A stretch of 64,000 bases of DNA. It comes from Pseudoalteromonas xiamenensis (GTDB taxonomy: Bacteria; Pseudomonadota; Gammaproteobacteria; Enterobacterales; Alteromonadaceae). The DNA is taken from positions 2,891,001 through 2,955,000 of the forward strand of contig NZ_CP099917.1 in the NCBI RefSeq assembly GCF_030994125.1. The letters run 5' to 3'. The notes below the pieces were generated by a model. It was not told where the DNA came from. It was given only the letters and a program-made list of their open reading frames with translations, and searched no databases. Both the position numbers and the translations under genes were made by a program. Positions 9,886 to 19,884 of the stretch are shown here, piece by piece (position 1 is the stretch's first letter; the number at the start of each line of letters is the position of its first letter).

Positions 9886-9896
9886 TAGGCGATACG

Positions 9897-11069
9897 ATGA
9901 ATAAAAATGTGTTTCTTTTGGCGTGTTGCCAAGGACTTATTACCACCGGCAATATTTTACTAGTTACGATCTCCGCGTTAGTTGGACAAAGACTGAGCCC
10001 ATCTGAGTCGTTTACGACATTCCCTGTCGCAATGCAAATGTTCGGTTTGTTGCTTGCGACGATTCCTGCATCGTGGATTATGGCCAGAGTAGGGCGTAAG
10101 GTGGGCTTTAGTATTGGTAATAGTATGGGCCTTTGCGGGACAATACTTGGGTTTTATTCACTGCAAATTGAAGAATTTTGGCTGTTTAGTACCGCGACTT
10201 GGCTAATCGGTATTGGGATTGGTTTTGCGACACTCTATCGGTTTGCTGCGATTGAGGCCAGTGATAATTCATCTACAGCGTTGTCCGCCGTTATGGCCAG
10301 TGGTGTCATTGCCGCCATCCTTGGACCAAACTTGGCGGTTTGGGTTAATCATCATTATCCACATATTAACTACGCCAATGTGTTTATTGCCTTAAGTGGG
10401 TTGTACATATTGGCGTTAACTTTATTGCAATTTGTTACCTTCAATGAAATAAAACACGAGGAAAGACATGCTTCAACGAGACCGTGGCGGGCAATAGTTA
10501 CTCAACCAAAATTTATCATTGCGGTGTTGGTGGCCATGGTCAGCTACTCCACGATGAACTTATTGATGACAGCCACACCGCTTGCTATGCATCGCCATGG
10601 TTTTGATTTGGCAGAGTCGGCCCTAGTGATTGAGTGGCATGTCCTCGGGATGTTCGTTCCGTCATTTTTTACGGGCAAGCTTATTCAGCGTATTGGACAG
10701 TTGCCTGTTATGTACGGTGGCATTCTACTGATTATTGCTTGTTGCATCGTTAATTTATTTGGTGTGACACACCTTCATTTCTTGTTTGCGCTGATGCTTT
10801 TAGGGGTTGGATGGAACTTCATGTTTATTAGTGCAACGCAAATGGTGAGTGAAACCTATCTCCCTGCTGAGCGCGCGAAGGCACAGGCGACAAATGAATT
10901 TTGCGTGTACTCAATGGTCACGTTTTCTTCGCTTTTTGCAGGTTGGCTCGAAAGTTCACTGGGTTGGCAGGCGATGAACTGGATGGTGTTTGCTGTGTTA
11001 ATGCTAATTGCTTTAGGTATTCTCACTCGTTTGCGCGTGAGTAAAAGCAAACTGACAGAAGCGAGCTGA
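9897..11069 (+). CDS. MFS transporter
   Basis: A 390-residue major facilitator protein with about twelve membrane segments. The loop after helix 2 carries the MFS-type MARVGRKVGFSIG (residues about 62-74), and the second half repeats the two-fold pattern. The ATG at 9897 follows AGGCGA; a frame opening at 9855 would begin inside the yaaA terminator and is rejected. It resembles YcaD/drug-efflux type MFS proteins, but the substrate cannot be deduced. Confidence 0.85.
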   Translation: MNKNVFLLACCQGLITTGNILLVTISALVGQRLSPSESFTTFPVAMQMFGLLLATIPASWIMARVGRKVGFSIGNSMGLCGTILGFYSLQIEEFWLFSTATWLIGIGIGFATLYRFAAIEASDNSSTALSAVMASGVIAAILGPNLAVWVNHHYPHINYANVFIALSGLYILALTLLQFVTFNEIKHEERHASTRPWRAIVTQPKFIIAVLVAMVSYSTMNLLMTATPLAMHRHGFDLAESALVIEWHVLGMFVPSFFTGKLIQRIGQLPVMYGGILLIIACCIVNLFGVTHLHFLFALMLLGVGWNFMFISATQMVSETYLPAERAKAQATNEFCVYSMVTFSSLFAGWLESSLGWQAMNWMVFAVLMLIALGILTRLRVSKSKLTEAS

Positions 11070-11191
11070 GTGGGGGTAACTGTTTGATAAAAAGATATAT
11101 CCTGTTACTGCGTTCATTCAGCAATGGCTGGCGTGATTGTTGACTCAACGCCTATCAGAGCTATGTATATATTGAATGTGTTTTGCTCCAA

Positions 11192-11989
11192 TTACGTGTA
11201 GCAAAGATGTTGGTGAGCGACAATAAAGTCCACCACATTTTTCATTTTTACAAATACATCGTGATCAATAGGCAATTCGGTTATCGCAGGAAGACTCTTC
11301 GTTTCAAGCCCAGTGATCACATGGTAAAAAACCAATGAGGTTAATATATGTCCTGCAATGTTCGCGTGATTACCATCCGTTTCGTGTAATACAATATTGG
11401 GATATTGAATTTGAAATTCATCCCAGACTAACCCAACAGGTGCGATGCAAGCAGGAGATCGTGAAGCAATACCAATATGCAGAGATTGCAGTTGTTGGCC
11501 TTCATCGGTGTTTCCTTGTTGTGGATGTTCAGGATAAAGCACGGGTGTTGCCTGAAGGCTTCTCGCGCGCTTAAGCCAAAGTTCAGCCGCCGTAGTTGGA
11601 TAGGTCGTTGAGCTACTTTGAGAGTATTTTTGTGCTTGAAATATGGTGTGCGTCCAAGGCCTTGAATAGAGTAAATCAATCGATTCTTGCTCATACAGTC
11701 GCTCAGACAGAAATGCGATGCTAGGTGCTCGTTGGATCGTTACGTCAAGTAAAGAAGTATTTGCTCGAAATAGCAAAGCGAGATAAGTCGGAATGTTGGT
11801 ACTGTGACTATTACCAAAAAAGACGATGGAGTACGGTGGCTTACCTTGATTATTTTGAAGTGGAAAGTCACCGTTAGGTTCGCTAAATATCGGTGTTTTT
11901 ACTGGTTGGGTAGGTTGTATCGCCGATTGGCTTGTGCCGCCACCACAACTCGTTAAGCACAACATTAAAAATGAAAGCATGACGCGCAT
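11192..11989 (-). CDS. Lipoprotein with SGNH-hydrolase-like fold
   Basis: From the ATG at 11989 (GGAG ribosome site six bases upstream) the product has a lipoprotein signal ending LTSC followed by GGG. A longer frame starting at 12031 lacks a proper signal and is not preferred. The block GNSHS resembles block I of SGNH esterases, though usual GDS is replaced, and DGNHANIAGH near the C-terminus resembles the Asp-x-x-His block. I infer a surface-exposed SGNH-type hydrolase of unknown substrate. It lies 52 bp downstream of the S9 peptidase gene on the same strand and may be co-transcribed. Confidence 0.65.
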   Translation of the reverse strand: MRVMLSFLMLCLTSCGGGTSQSAIQPTQPVKTPIFSEPNGDFPLQNNQGKPPYSIVFFGNSHSTNIPTYLALLFRANTSLLDVTIQRAPSIAFLSERLYEQESIDLLYSRPWTHTIFQAQKYSQSSSTTYPTTAAELWLKRARSLQATPVLYPEHPQQGNTDEGQQLQSLHIGIASRSPACIAPVGLVWDEFQIQYPNIVLHETDGNHANIAGHILTSLVFYHVITGLETKSLPAITELPIDHDVFVKMKNVVDFIVAHQHLCYT

Positions 11990-12040
11990 CGAATTCTCCA
12001 AAAGACGTGCCTTTTCGCGCTGAAAAGGCACTGAGTATGA

Positions 12041-14022
12041 TTAGTCGTCTAGGTGTTGATTTAAAAACGCGAGTACAGTTTTAAAGTAATCTTTACGAAC
12101 CGTTTCACTATAAAATCCATGACCTTCTTTTTCACCTAAGAACACAGTATAAGGTTTTTTCTCCTTATTGAGCGCATCGGTTAGCGCTTCGAAATGCGCT
12201 AATGGTGCGCGACTGTCTCTACGACCATGTGCAAGTAGCAGTGGCACTGATAATTTATTGACTAATTTGTTTGGCGAATTTTCAGCTAACATGGCTTGAT
12301 CTGTGCCTAACGTTGTATGCAAAAAGGTTTTGCCTGAGTATATTCTAGGAACATCACCTTCCTCATATAGCATCGATAGGTCATAGACACCGGCATTTGC
12401 AATTGCACATTGATAAGTATCTGGGTAGCGAATTGGGTTCATCACGGCAGAATAACCACCGAAGCTGGTGCCCATGATACAAACTTTGTTTGCATCAATG
12501 CCTTTTTCCTTAATTGCCCATTGCACCCCTTCATAAATGTCGCGCTGAATGTCCGTTCCCCACTTTTGATAACCAAGCGCTTCAAACGCCTCGCCTCGAC
12601 CACCTGAACCGCGGAAATTTACGCGTAACACGTTGTAACCATGTTGCGCAAGTAAGTGTACTTCCGGATCAAATAAGAACGTGTCACGAACGCCAAACGG
12701 ACCACCGTGAACAAGGACGACTAATTTATTCGTTTTACCTTTTTTCGTTTCTAGCGCTTGGGTGTAGAAACCCTCAAGATTAATCCCGTCAGAGGTAGTA
12801 AACGAAATGGGCGTTGTATCGGTTAACGGAATTTGTTTTTCAGCTTCTCGGAAACTATACAAATAGCGGATTTTTTGATTTTTAATATCAAACAAATAAA
12901 GAGAACCATCCGATTTGTCTGAACCTGCCCAAATTAGCGCCTGACTACCATCTTCGGTTTTGTTGAACAATGAGACTTGTTCGTTAGGGAACGTATTAAT
13001 GGCGGATTTGAGTATTTGTGCATCGGGGTGCGTTTTATCTAACAAAATGTAAGTCGGTAGAGGAGAAGCAATTTGCGCACCTATTACGGTCTTTTTATCG
13101 ATGCTTGAAAACAACTCTATGACATCATATTTTTCATCCGAAAACACTTTTTCCAATTGTAATGTTGTTAAATTTAGCTTGTAGATACCTCTTTTTTCTT
13201 CTCCAATTCCAGCTAAGCCAACGACAAATTTGTCGTTTTCTGTTACTTGAAATGCTTCAAAGTTGCCCGGCAATTCAAGTTTCTTCCATTCCTTTTCATC
13301 ACTGTTAAACAGGTATGTTTGAACACTTAAATCTTCAGCCATACCTGAAACGAGAATCGGTTTTTTATCCTCGTTGAGGACGTACTGTGCGCGAGCAATA
13401 GGAGCTTGGTAACCGTAACTACGAATTACACCGTTGTTTACGTCAATTCTGGCAATTTTAGCGAGTTCTGAACCATCAATTTTTGCTGAGCTTCCCTTTG
13501 CATTTAGCGTTGCTGGAAGCACCCTCAGTAGAATTTGGTTTTCATCTTGTGGTAGGGGATCAAGAAAATTGGCAAGTCCCAGTATTGTTGGCGCTTTCTT
13601 AATGTGACTTGCGGCGGACGGTTGAGAAGCGTGACCACCAAAAATCATTTTGCCATTGCGACCATCGAAATCAAACGCATAGAGATTACCGGTATCCACA
13701 GGTCGTTCTCTGCTGGTTAGCTTGTCCCTCACTTGCGAGATTAGGCGGGTCTTGTTTGCCCAAAAAAATCGCCCATTTGAAATGATGAGCCCATTTTCAT
13801 GTTGTTTATAGGTCGAAATGAAGGTAGCTCTAGCACTGCAATGGATGATTCACCTTCACTATTGACCCCAATAGCAAGATGCTTTCCATCAGGTGCAATG
13901 CTAGCTTGTCGCAATGTAACGGATTGACTAAGTACGTCTAGAACTTGTTCGTTAGGTGTATCGCTGAATGCACTTTGTGTAAAGCAAAGGGCAGAAAAGA
14001 GTATTGAAATCCTAGTTTTCAA
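12041..14022 (-). pseudogene. S9 family prolyl oligopeptidase, frameshifted at a T7 run
   Basis: Two overlapping frames together make one secreted S9 peptidase. The first part (TTG start at 14022, AAGGA ribosome site, signal peptide ending QSAFS) covers about 90 residues of the propeller domain and runs out of frame at GAT TTT TTT GGG (13762-13768). Adding one T, or a -1 slip there, joins DFF to WANKTRLISQVRDKLTS and the frame then stays open to 12041. The catalytic domain is intact: GTSFGGY nucleophile, GRRDSRAP aspartate and GHGFYS histidine. It may be a pseudogene, a sequencing error, or a gene rescued by slippage on T TTT TTT. Confidence 0.8.
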
Positions 14023-14162
14023 TGGAGATTCCTTCTTTTTTATTAAGGATATTATTCAGAGTATTTACAATTAACTGAACGACCAAAAAAGGCGTATTGA
14101 GTAAATTAACAGGCAGCTTCAGTTGGTACAAACTTTATTGGGGACAAAGCAAATTGAAATGT

Positions 14163-14202
14163 AAAAAAATGTAGAAAATGCCTAAAGGAAATTAGGCATT
14201 TT
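14163..14202 (-). terminator. Terminator of the QEGLA-protein operon
   Basis: AAAATGCCTAA / TTAGGCATTTT with a six-base loop. On the minus strand it is followed by a T-rich stretch, after the gene ending at 14225. Confidence 0.8.
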
Positions 14203-14224
14203 GAGATGAAAAGGGCAAATAAAG

Positions 14225-16213
14225 TTATTTGATAGAATCAATCAAATAGCTCAATACAGGGTTTTTCGTCTGAATATCGATAGTCTTTGTTGGTAAATAC
14301 TTAGGCTTAGAGAAAATACCTTGTTCAACTAAGGTATCGAGCGAGTCGAGTAAACTTTTGCCCGTTTTACCAAGATACAAATTGTCGAGTTTGCGTGTTT
14401 TTGAAAGCTTAACAATGTCTCTAAACCCTCTTAGATAGAGGAAGTCTTTTGTAAAGCCACCCCCTCGGAATACTCGAGTGGTTAGTGCAAACGCTTCACT
14501 GGTGGAAATAAAGGTAGAGCTATCCAAATACTGGAAGACGTCGTTAAAACGTTCTCCTTTGAGCATTTTGTTCACAGCAATAACGCGCAGCGCCAACACT
14601 TTGAGACGGGTTAAGTTCATGTTGCCTGACATCAATTCGCGATAAATTGCCAAGCCTTCTTGGGTGTAGGTGTTACCAGGTAGGCCCAAATGTAACACTT
14701 TCAACGCTTGTTGATCGGCATTTAGCGTCGTTACCAAGTGCACCCCAATTTCATGTTCTATCAAGGCTTCAATGTCTAGCGTCGAAAATTGCGCTGAGTT
14801 ATTGATTAGAAGCAATTTCTTGCCATTGTCGACCATCGCTTTGGAGACTATTTTCGAAGACAAACTCACTTTGCACGGGATCTGCATTTGCTCTATCGCG
14901 CGCTGAAAATGGATTAACGCAGCTTTGGCATCAATGTTTTTCTCTGGCTGTGGCTCGGTTTCTAAAGCATGCAAAATAAAGTGTGCATTGGCGATGTCAG
15001 TTGTACTCGGCTCACCATAATAGCGAAGCGAATTATATAGAAACTGATCCCGGCCGATTTGTGTAATTAGCTCAATTTTTGTGGCGTAATTGTCGATGAC
15101 CTTGCGATACAAATCTTTGACAATCGGATCCGTTAAATGACTGACGGGTAGACGATATAAGCGCTCTTTGAACTCATATGGATCTATCTTCAAAGGGCGA
15201 TATTGAAACTGCGGTTCGTAATCTCGGCGTGAGAAAAAGCGTTTCTTTTCTTGCGCTATATTCGTTGGGTTCACATAATGCAATGTGTCGAGATTACGTG
15301 CCAACTTGTATAGCTGACTGTCTAATTGCACGAGTTTAGGGTCAAGACCAGATTGTTGTGCTTTTCGAGGACGCTTAACCTTTTTCGTGCACAGTTGACT
15401 GAACAGGCGTGCGGTCTTTGTGATAGAAACATGCATGTTGCGCTGCAGTTTCTCAAACACTAATGGATAAAGCTCATTCGTTTGCTCATCCATGAACACT
15501 TTTTTCAGCTCGATAGGGAGCACAAGTGTATTGTCAAAATTACTGAGCACGAACGAAGCTTGGTAGCCGAGTCCCTGAAACACAGTATTTTCTGCACAAT
15601 CAACATTAATGTTGGCAATCGGCTTCGCTGTAATCGCTTTTTTAAAGCCATCAATAATCGGACGCCAGCGTAACGTATCTACTTGCACGGTTCCAAGGTT
15701 TACCACCGGTGCGTAGTGATGGTGTCGGATTTGCCAGTTGTAACTGTGAACATCAAAGAGTAAAGCGGCATCGAAAATTGCTTCAAGTTTGGAAAGTAAT
15801 TTTCCTAGAACGCGATAATAACAAGCATGCTTTTCGAGCGAGCGTTGTTTCATCTCTTCGGGTAGTGGAGAATGCCAAACCTGTTGTTCCCAAGCGACAT
15901 CGTAAATCGCATTTTCGGGCGCTCGGTTTAAGTCATATTCATAGCGAGAATCTTTGGCTATAAGCGTAATCGGCAACGATTCAATAAAAGCATCGGTATA
16001 GGGATCTTCTTCTTTAAAGCGAGACTCTTCATTAATCGCGTAGTAGGGTGCAAGCTCCTCTCGCACACGATGACCCGCATGAACTGCAGTGGCGACGTAA
16101 GGGACGTATTCGCGAATAGATAGGTAGAATCCGCCCTCACTCACAAAGCCTTCAATCGGGCTTTGAGAGGCTAGCGCGTCGTCAATTTGCTGTTCAGTGA
16201 TGTGCATGGGCAT
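14225..16213 (-). CDS. N-formylglutamate amidohydrolase-like / QEGLA (DUF1704) metallopeptidase fusion
   Basis: A 662-residue two-domain protein. Residues 1-280 resemble N-formylglutamate amidohydrolases, with HAGH near 45-48 and the metal-binding DVHSYN at 154-159. Residues 300-662 match the 'flavohemoglobin expression-modulating QEGLA motif' family (DUF1704): HEIGVH near 485-490 is a zinc HExxxH site and TQEGLAIY follows. Related eukaryotic DUF1704 proteins are carboxypeptidases acting on tubulin tails. The start overlaps the end of the ATP-grasp gene by 20 bases, so the two are translationally coupled. I infer a ligase/hydrolase pair acting on a peptide-like compound; the substrate is unknown. 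Confidence 0.82.
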   Translation of the reverse strand: MPMHITEQQIDDALASQSPIEGFVSEGGFYLSIREYVPYVATAVHAGHRVREELAPYYAINEESRFKEEDPYTDAFIESLPITLIAKDSRYEYDLNRAPENAIYDVAWEQQVWHSPLPEEMKQRSLEKHACYYRVLGKLLSKLEAIFDAALLFDVHSYNWQIRHHHYAPVVNLGTVQVDTLRWRPIIDGFKKAITAKPIANINVDCAENTVFQGLGYQASFVLSNFDNTLVLPIELKKVFMDEQTNELYPLVFEKLQRNMHVSITKTARLFSQLCTKKVKRPRKAQQSGLDPKLVQLDSQLYKLARNLDTLHYVNPTNIAQEKKRFFSRRDYEPQFQYRPLKIDPYEFKERLYRLPVSHLTDPIVKDLYRKVIDNYATKIELITQIGRDQFLYNSLRYYGEPSTTDIANAHFILHALETEPQPEKNIDAKAALIHFQRAIEQMQIPCKVSLSSKIVSKAMVDNGKKLLLINNSAQFSTLDIEALIEHEIGVHLVTTLNADQQALKVLHLGLPGNTYTQEGLAIYRELMSGNMNLTRLKVLALRVIAVNKMLKGERFNDVFQYLDSSTFISTSEAFALTTRVFRGGGFTKDFLYLRGFRDIVKLSKTRKLDNLYLGKTGKSLLDSLDTLVEQGIFSKPKYLPTKTIDIQTKNPVLSYLIDSIK

Positions 16214-17243
16214 CTTCTATCGTTTGTCTAAATTGGTTTTTGCGGCGTGTAATAACTTCTTTAGCCTGTACAACGCTTTCAATAAAATCAACTACTTGAA
16301 CTTGAAGTTTCGTTCTGTTTAAACGGTTGATACGAGAAATCCCCCCTGGACTCAGTACATTGACTTCAATCAGTTTGCCACCAATAACGTCGATACCCAC
16401 GAAGTAAAGTCCATCACGAACTAACTTCGGACCGATGTGTTTACACAGCGCTTTTTCTTGTTCGGTAAGCTTGTGTTTTACCACCTTTCCGCCTGCGTGC
16501 ACGTTGGCGCGGACTTCGTCTTTGGCTGGAATGCGCTTCATTGCGCCAATCGGTTCACCATTAAGCATCAAAATACGTACATCGCCTTCATCAGCACCTT
16601 CTACGTATTCTTGTAAAATGACGTAGTTACTACCTCGTCCATGTTCATCACCGCCAATGTAAAATTCGAGCAACGAGCGGAAACTTTGCTTAGCCCGCTT
16701 TTCAACAACGATAACACCTCGGCCGCCAAAGCCATCAAGCGGCTTTAAAATCATTTTGTCGCCAGGTGATTCATCAAAAATACGCTCTAAGTATTCTTTG
16801 TTTTTAGATACGTGCGTTGCCGGAATAAATTCTTTCGCCGTGCCTTCAAAAGAGGCGGTATAGATTTTATTGTTGGCAATACGAAGGCCGTCAATATCAT
16901 TAAGAATAAAGGTATCGGCACGCACTGAATCAAGGAAATTCATCGCCAGTGGGTCAAGAGGTGGGTTTGCGCGCATGAATATTGCGTCGAAACCTGCAAG
17001 CGGCAGCTGTACGCGTTTAAATTCCGCTTTGTTGTAAAAGCTGACCATGTTGTCAGGTATTTTAGCCGTATTGACAAACACATCACAAAAACCCATTGCA
17101 ATACTATCGCGAATGGTCAGGTTATTGATGGTGGTGATAGCTACGGTGTGGCCGCGAGAAACCGATTCATGAATAAGTCGAATCGTACTGTCAGTTTCTG
17201 GTTCAACCCTTTCCCAAGGGTACATAATAAAGCAAATTTTCAC
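16194..17243 (-). CDS. Glutathione synthetase-like ATP-grasp ligase
   Basis: A 349-residue ATP-grasp carboxylate-amine ligase resembling prokaryotic glutathione synthetase (GshB) over its full length. The start is taken as GTG 17243, giving the family opening MKICFIMYPWERVEPETDST, with AAGG upstream; an upstream TTG at 17261 is less likely. Visible landmarks are KPLDGFGGRGV (ATP loop), LQEYVEGADEGDVRIL and the metal ligand stretch FVGIDVIGGKLIEVNVLSPGG. It is coupled to the QEGLA fusion gene rather than to gshA, so it probably is not the housekeeping GshB. It is expected to form an amide bond on an unknown substrate. Confidence 0.82.
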   Translation of the reverse strand: MKICFIMYPWERVEPETDSTIRLIHESVSRGHTVAITTINNLTIRDSIAMGFCDVFVNTAKIPDNMVSFYNKAEFKRVQLPLAGFDAIFMRANPPLDPLAMNFLDSVRADTFILNDIDGLRIANNKIYTASFEGTAKEFIPATHVSKNKEYLERIFDESPGDKMILKPLDGFGGRGVIVVEKRAKQSFRSLLEFYIGGDEHGRGSNYVILQEYVEGADEGDVRILMLNGEPIGAMKRIPAKDEVRANVHAGGKVVKHKLTEQEKALCKHIGPKLVRDGLYFVGIDVIGGKLIEVNVLSPGGISRINRLNRTKLQVQVVDFIESVVQAKEVITRRKNQFRQTIEDAHAHH

Positions 17244-17346
17244 GTCTAACGCCTTAATCAAGCTGGCAATTATTCGCTGGACTATAGCCTTATTTAAACG
17301 AGATTACCCACGCGGATTTTTTATCTTCACGATAAAAAGTTGTAAT

Positions 17347-17371
17347 AAAAAAGCCCCCTAACGGGGCTTCT
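17347..17371 (-). terminator. Intrinsic terminator of srmB
   Basis: Minus-strand GCCCC/GGGGC hairpin followed by TTTTTTATTA, directly after the srmB stop. Confidence 0.85.
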
Positions 17372-17374
17372 TTA

Positions 17375-18601
17375 TTATTTCTTAGCTGCTTTTTTGCGGG
17401 CTTTTTTCTTCGCTTTAATTTTTGCAGGGTCTTTTTTCTTTTTCGGCAACGTGGCTTCTTTGTGTTTCGCTTCTAAACCCTCAATACTGCGACGTTTGAG
17501 TTTTTGGTCTGTATAGCGTTCTACTTTACCAAGCACAGCCATATCATGTGCTTCAACTAATGAAACCGCAGTGCCTTTTTTACCCGCGCGACCGGTACGA
17601 CCAATTCGGTGAACGTATACGTCTGCTGTGCGCGGCATGTCAAAGTTAATAACATGGCTGATGTCAGCCACGTCGATACCTCGAGCCGCTACATCGGTTG
17701 CGACGAGAATTCTGGTGCGGCCACTATGGAATGCTTCCATGGCTTTCATACGTTTGTCTTGCGGCATTTCACCACGAAGCCACGTGACGCGGATTTCGCG
17801 AGAAGAAAGTTCACCAACTAGCGTCTCTAAGCGTTCACGTGTTTTCACAAACACAATCGCTTTAGTCACGTCTTCTTGTTTAAGCATGTGTGCCAAGATC
17901 GCTAATTTATGCTCGTAATCATCAGCTAAGTGGATCCACTGATGAATTTTCGCTTTTTCTTTACGCGATGGTTCCGCTTCAAGGAGCGCAGGATCATTTA
18001 AGATGCGTTCAGCAAATAACTCAACGCTATCTCCTTCAAGTGTTGCAGAGAACAAGAAGCATTGACGACGGTTTTTCGCTTCATCACAAATGCGTAGCAT
18101 TTCTTTACGAAAGCCCATGTCGAGCATACGGTCAGCTTCATCAAGAACCAGTAATTCAACATTCTCAGCATGGAAGTTTTCTGTTTCTAGGTATTCCATC
18201 AAACGACCAGGCGTCGCGATAAGAACATCGTTGTTCTTTTCAAAGATTTCTTTGTGGCTGCCGTAGTTGATACCACCGGTAACAACACCAATTTTTAGGT
18301 GTGTATTTGCCGCAAGGAGTTGGCACTGCTCAAAAATTTGATAAGCCAATTCACGTGTTGGTGTCATGATTAGGACACGCGCAAACCCTGGATCTTTACG
18401 AGGAAAATCCAGCAAGTATTGAATGGCAGGGATTAAAAAAGCCGCTGTTTTACCAGTACCTGTCGGTGCTGATGCTAAAATATCGCGACCAATCAAGGCT
18501 TCAGGGATAGCTAATTGCTGAATGCTGGTGGCATTCTTAAACCCCATTTTATTAATCGCTGCCAGAAGTTTGGCGTCTAAGTCGAAATCACTAAATTGCA
18601 T
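17375..18601 (-). CDS. srmB: DEAD-box ATP-dependent RNA helicase SrmB
   Basis: A 408-residue DEAD-box helicase that in E. coli aids early assembly of the 50S ribosomal subunit. Motifs in order: Q motif near residue 28, APTGTGKT (I), PTRELA (Ia), ATPGR (Ib), DEAD (II), SAT (III), RGIDVADISHVINFD (V) and HRIGRTGRAG (VI). The tail after residue 375 is almost wholly Lys/Ala and probably binds RNA. Assignment to SrmB rather than RhlE is supported by the divergent trmN6 neighbour, the same arrangement as in E. coli. Confidence 0.92.
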   Translation of the reverse strand: MQFSDFDLDAKLLAAINKMGFKNATSIQQLAIPEALIGRDILASAPTGTGKTAAFLIPAIQYLLDFPRKDPGFARVLIMTPTRELAYQIFEQCQLLAANTHLKIGVVTGGINYGSHKEIFEKNNDVLIATPGRLMEYLETENFHAENVELLVLDEADRMLDMGFRKEMLRICDEAKNRRQCFLFSATLEGDSVELFAERILNDPALLEAEPSRKEKAKIHQWIHLADDYEHKLAILAHMLKQEDVTKAIVFVKTRERLETLVGELSSREIRVTWLRGEMPQDKRMKAMEAFHSGRTRILVATDVAARGIDVADISHVINFDMPRTADVYVHRIGRTGRAGKKGTAVSLVEAHDMAVLGKVERYTDQKLKRRSIEGLEAKHKEATLPKKKKDPAKIKAKKKARKKAAKK

Positions 18602-18669
18602 ATTGCATCAAAAATAAAGGACAATAGGTGTAATTATACGCGGGATACTAGAGGAGTAAAAGGCGTTTA

Positions 18670-19374
18670 ATGTCTACCTTTCAATTCAAACAATTTAGCA
18701 TACAACAAGCGCATGCTGCGATGAAAGTCTCTACAGATGGGGTTTTACTCGGAGCATGGGTCGATCTTAACAACGTCAAACGAATTTTGGATATCGGCAC
18801 AGGTACGGGTTTACTGGCGCTGATGTGTAAGCAACGTCAACCCGAGGCCATTATTAATGCGGTGGAAATTGATGAAAATGCGTTAATCGATGCCGAGGCG
18901 AATTTTAAACGTTGTCCGTGGAGTGACCTCCATTTAATTCCTGGTGCGGTGCAAAATGTGATGGTTGCCGAGCCGTTTGACTTAGTGATAAGTAATCCTC
19001 CTTATTTTAATGATTCTCTCAAAAGTCCAACACTATCGCGTAATACGGCGCGTCATACTGATACTCTGAGTTTTTCAGAATTAGTGGAAGCGTTTGTTGC
19101 ACACAGCCATAGTTTATCGCGATTCGCGGTCGTGTTGCCTTGCAATGAAGCGCAGATTTTTATCAGTGTCGCTGCTGAGGCTGGTTTATCACTTCGTCGC
19201 CATTGCCTAGTTAAAACAACACCAACCAAAATGCCGTCAAGAAGTTTGCTCGAGTTTGCTTGGATTTCTGGAGTGATGATGCAAGAGGAATTAGAAATAA
19301 AACAAGAGGGAGGCACTTACAGCGCCGACTTTGAAGCTTTATGTAAACCATTCTATTTAAAAATGCCCGACTAA
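18670..19374 (+). CDS. trmN6: tRNA1(Val) A37 N6-methyltransferase TrmN6 (YfiC)
   Basis: A 234-residue SAM-dependent methyltransferase that makes m6A37 in valine tRNA1. The SAM-binding motif ILDIGTGTGLLAL is near residues 38-50 and the catalytic NPPYF motif, typical of N6-adenine methyltransferases, near 107-111. The opening FQFKQFSIQQ...MKVSTDGVLLGAW is characteristic of the YfiC family. It is divergent from srmB with only about 70 bp between the starts, so both promoters overlap there. Confidence 0.93.
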   Translation: MSTFQFKQFSIQQAHAAMKVSTDGVLLGAWVDLNNVKRILDIGTGTGLLALMCKQRQPEAIINAVEIDENALIDAEANFKRCPWSDLHLIPGAVQNVMVAEPFDLVISNPPYFNDSLKSPTLSRNTARHTDTLSFSELVEAFVAHSHSLSRFAVVLPCNEAQIFISVAAEAGLSLRRHCLVKTTPTKMPSRSLLEFAWISGVMMQEELEIKQEGGTYSADFEALCKPFYLKMPD

Positions 19375-19384
19375 ACAGGGCTAC

Positions 19385-19410
19385 GCCATCGTAATTTTCG
19401 TTACGATGGC
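19385..19410. terminator. Hairpin between convergent trmN6 and mgsA
   Basis: Perfect ten-base stem GCCATCGTAA / TTACGATGGC with loop TTTTCG. No T run follows on either strand, so it may act as a transcript-stabilising end rather than a classic intrinsic terminator. Confidence 0.6.
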
Positions 19411-19416
19411 ATCCGA

Positions 19417-19884
19417 CTATTTGTCCATCCGCGTCGCTAAGTATTTATCGTAATCGGGTAGATGACGGTCAATTTCACATTGCATTAAATCACTGGATAA
19501 CAGCATGTCCGCAGTTGCTTCATTACAGGCGACGGGAATGTTCCAAACTGCAGCCAAGCGTAATAGCGCTTTAACGTCAGGGTCGTGGGGCTGAGAGGCG
19601 AGAGGGTCCCAAAAGAAGATCAGCATATGAATATCATGTTCCGCGATTTTTGCGCCGAGTTGCTGATCGCCCCCCATAGGACCACTTAACAATTTGGTGA
19701 TTGGCAGAGCGGTATCCCGTTCAATGATATGGCCTGTGGTGCCTGTCGCGTATAATACATGTTGGCTTAACACCGCACGATGCTGGTTACACCATGCGCG
19801 AAGTGCTGCTTTTTTGCCATCATGAGCAACCAATGCAATGTGTTTTGTCGCCGGAAGAGGCTGAATTTTTGTATCCATGTCCAT
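19417..19884 (-). CDS. mgsA: Methylglyoxal synthase
   Basis: Converts dihydroxyacetone phosphate to methylglyoxal and phosphate, an overflow bypass of lower glycolysis when phosphate is short. A 155-residue protein with the family motifs [31 protein letters not shown] and [20 protein letters not shown]. The ATG at 19884 overlaps the stop of the LysE gene as TGATG, so translation is probably coupled; two in-frame GTGs just upstream are less likely starts. Confidence 0.95.
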   Translation of the reverse strand: MDMDTKIQPLPATKHIALVAHDGKKAALRAWCNQHRAVLSQHVLYATGTTGHIIERDTALPITKLLSGPMGGDQQLGAKIAEHDIHMLIFFWDPLASQPHDPDVKALLRLAAVWNIPVACNEATADMLLSSDLMQCEIDRHLPDYDKYLATRMDK

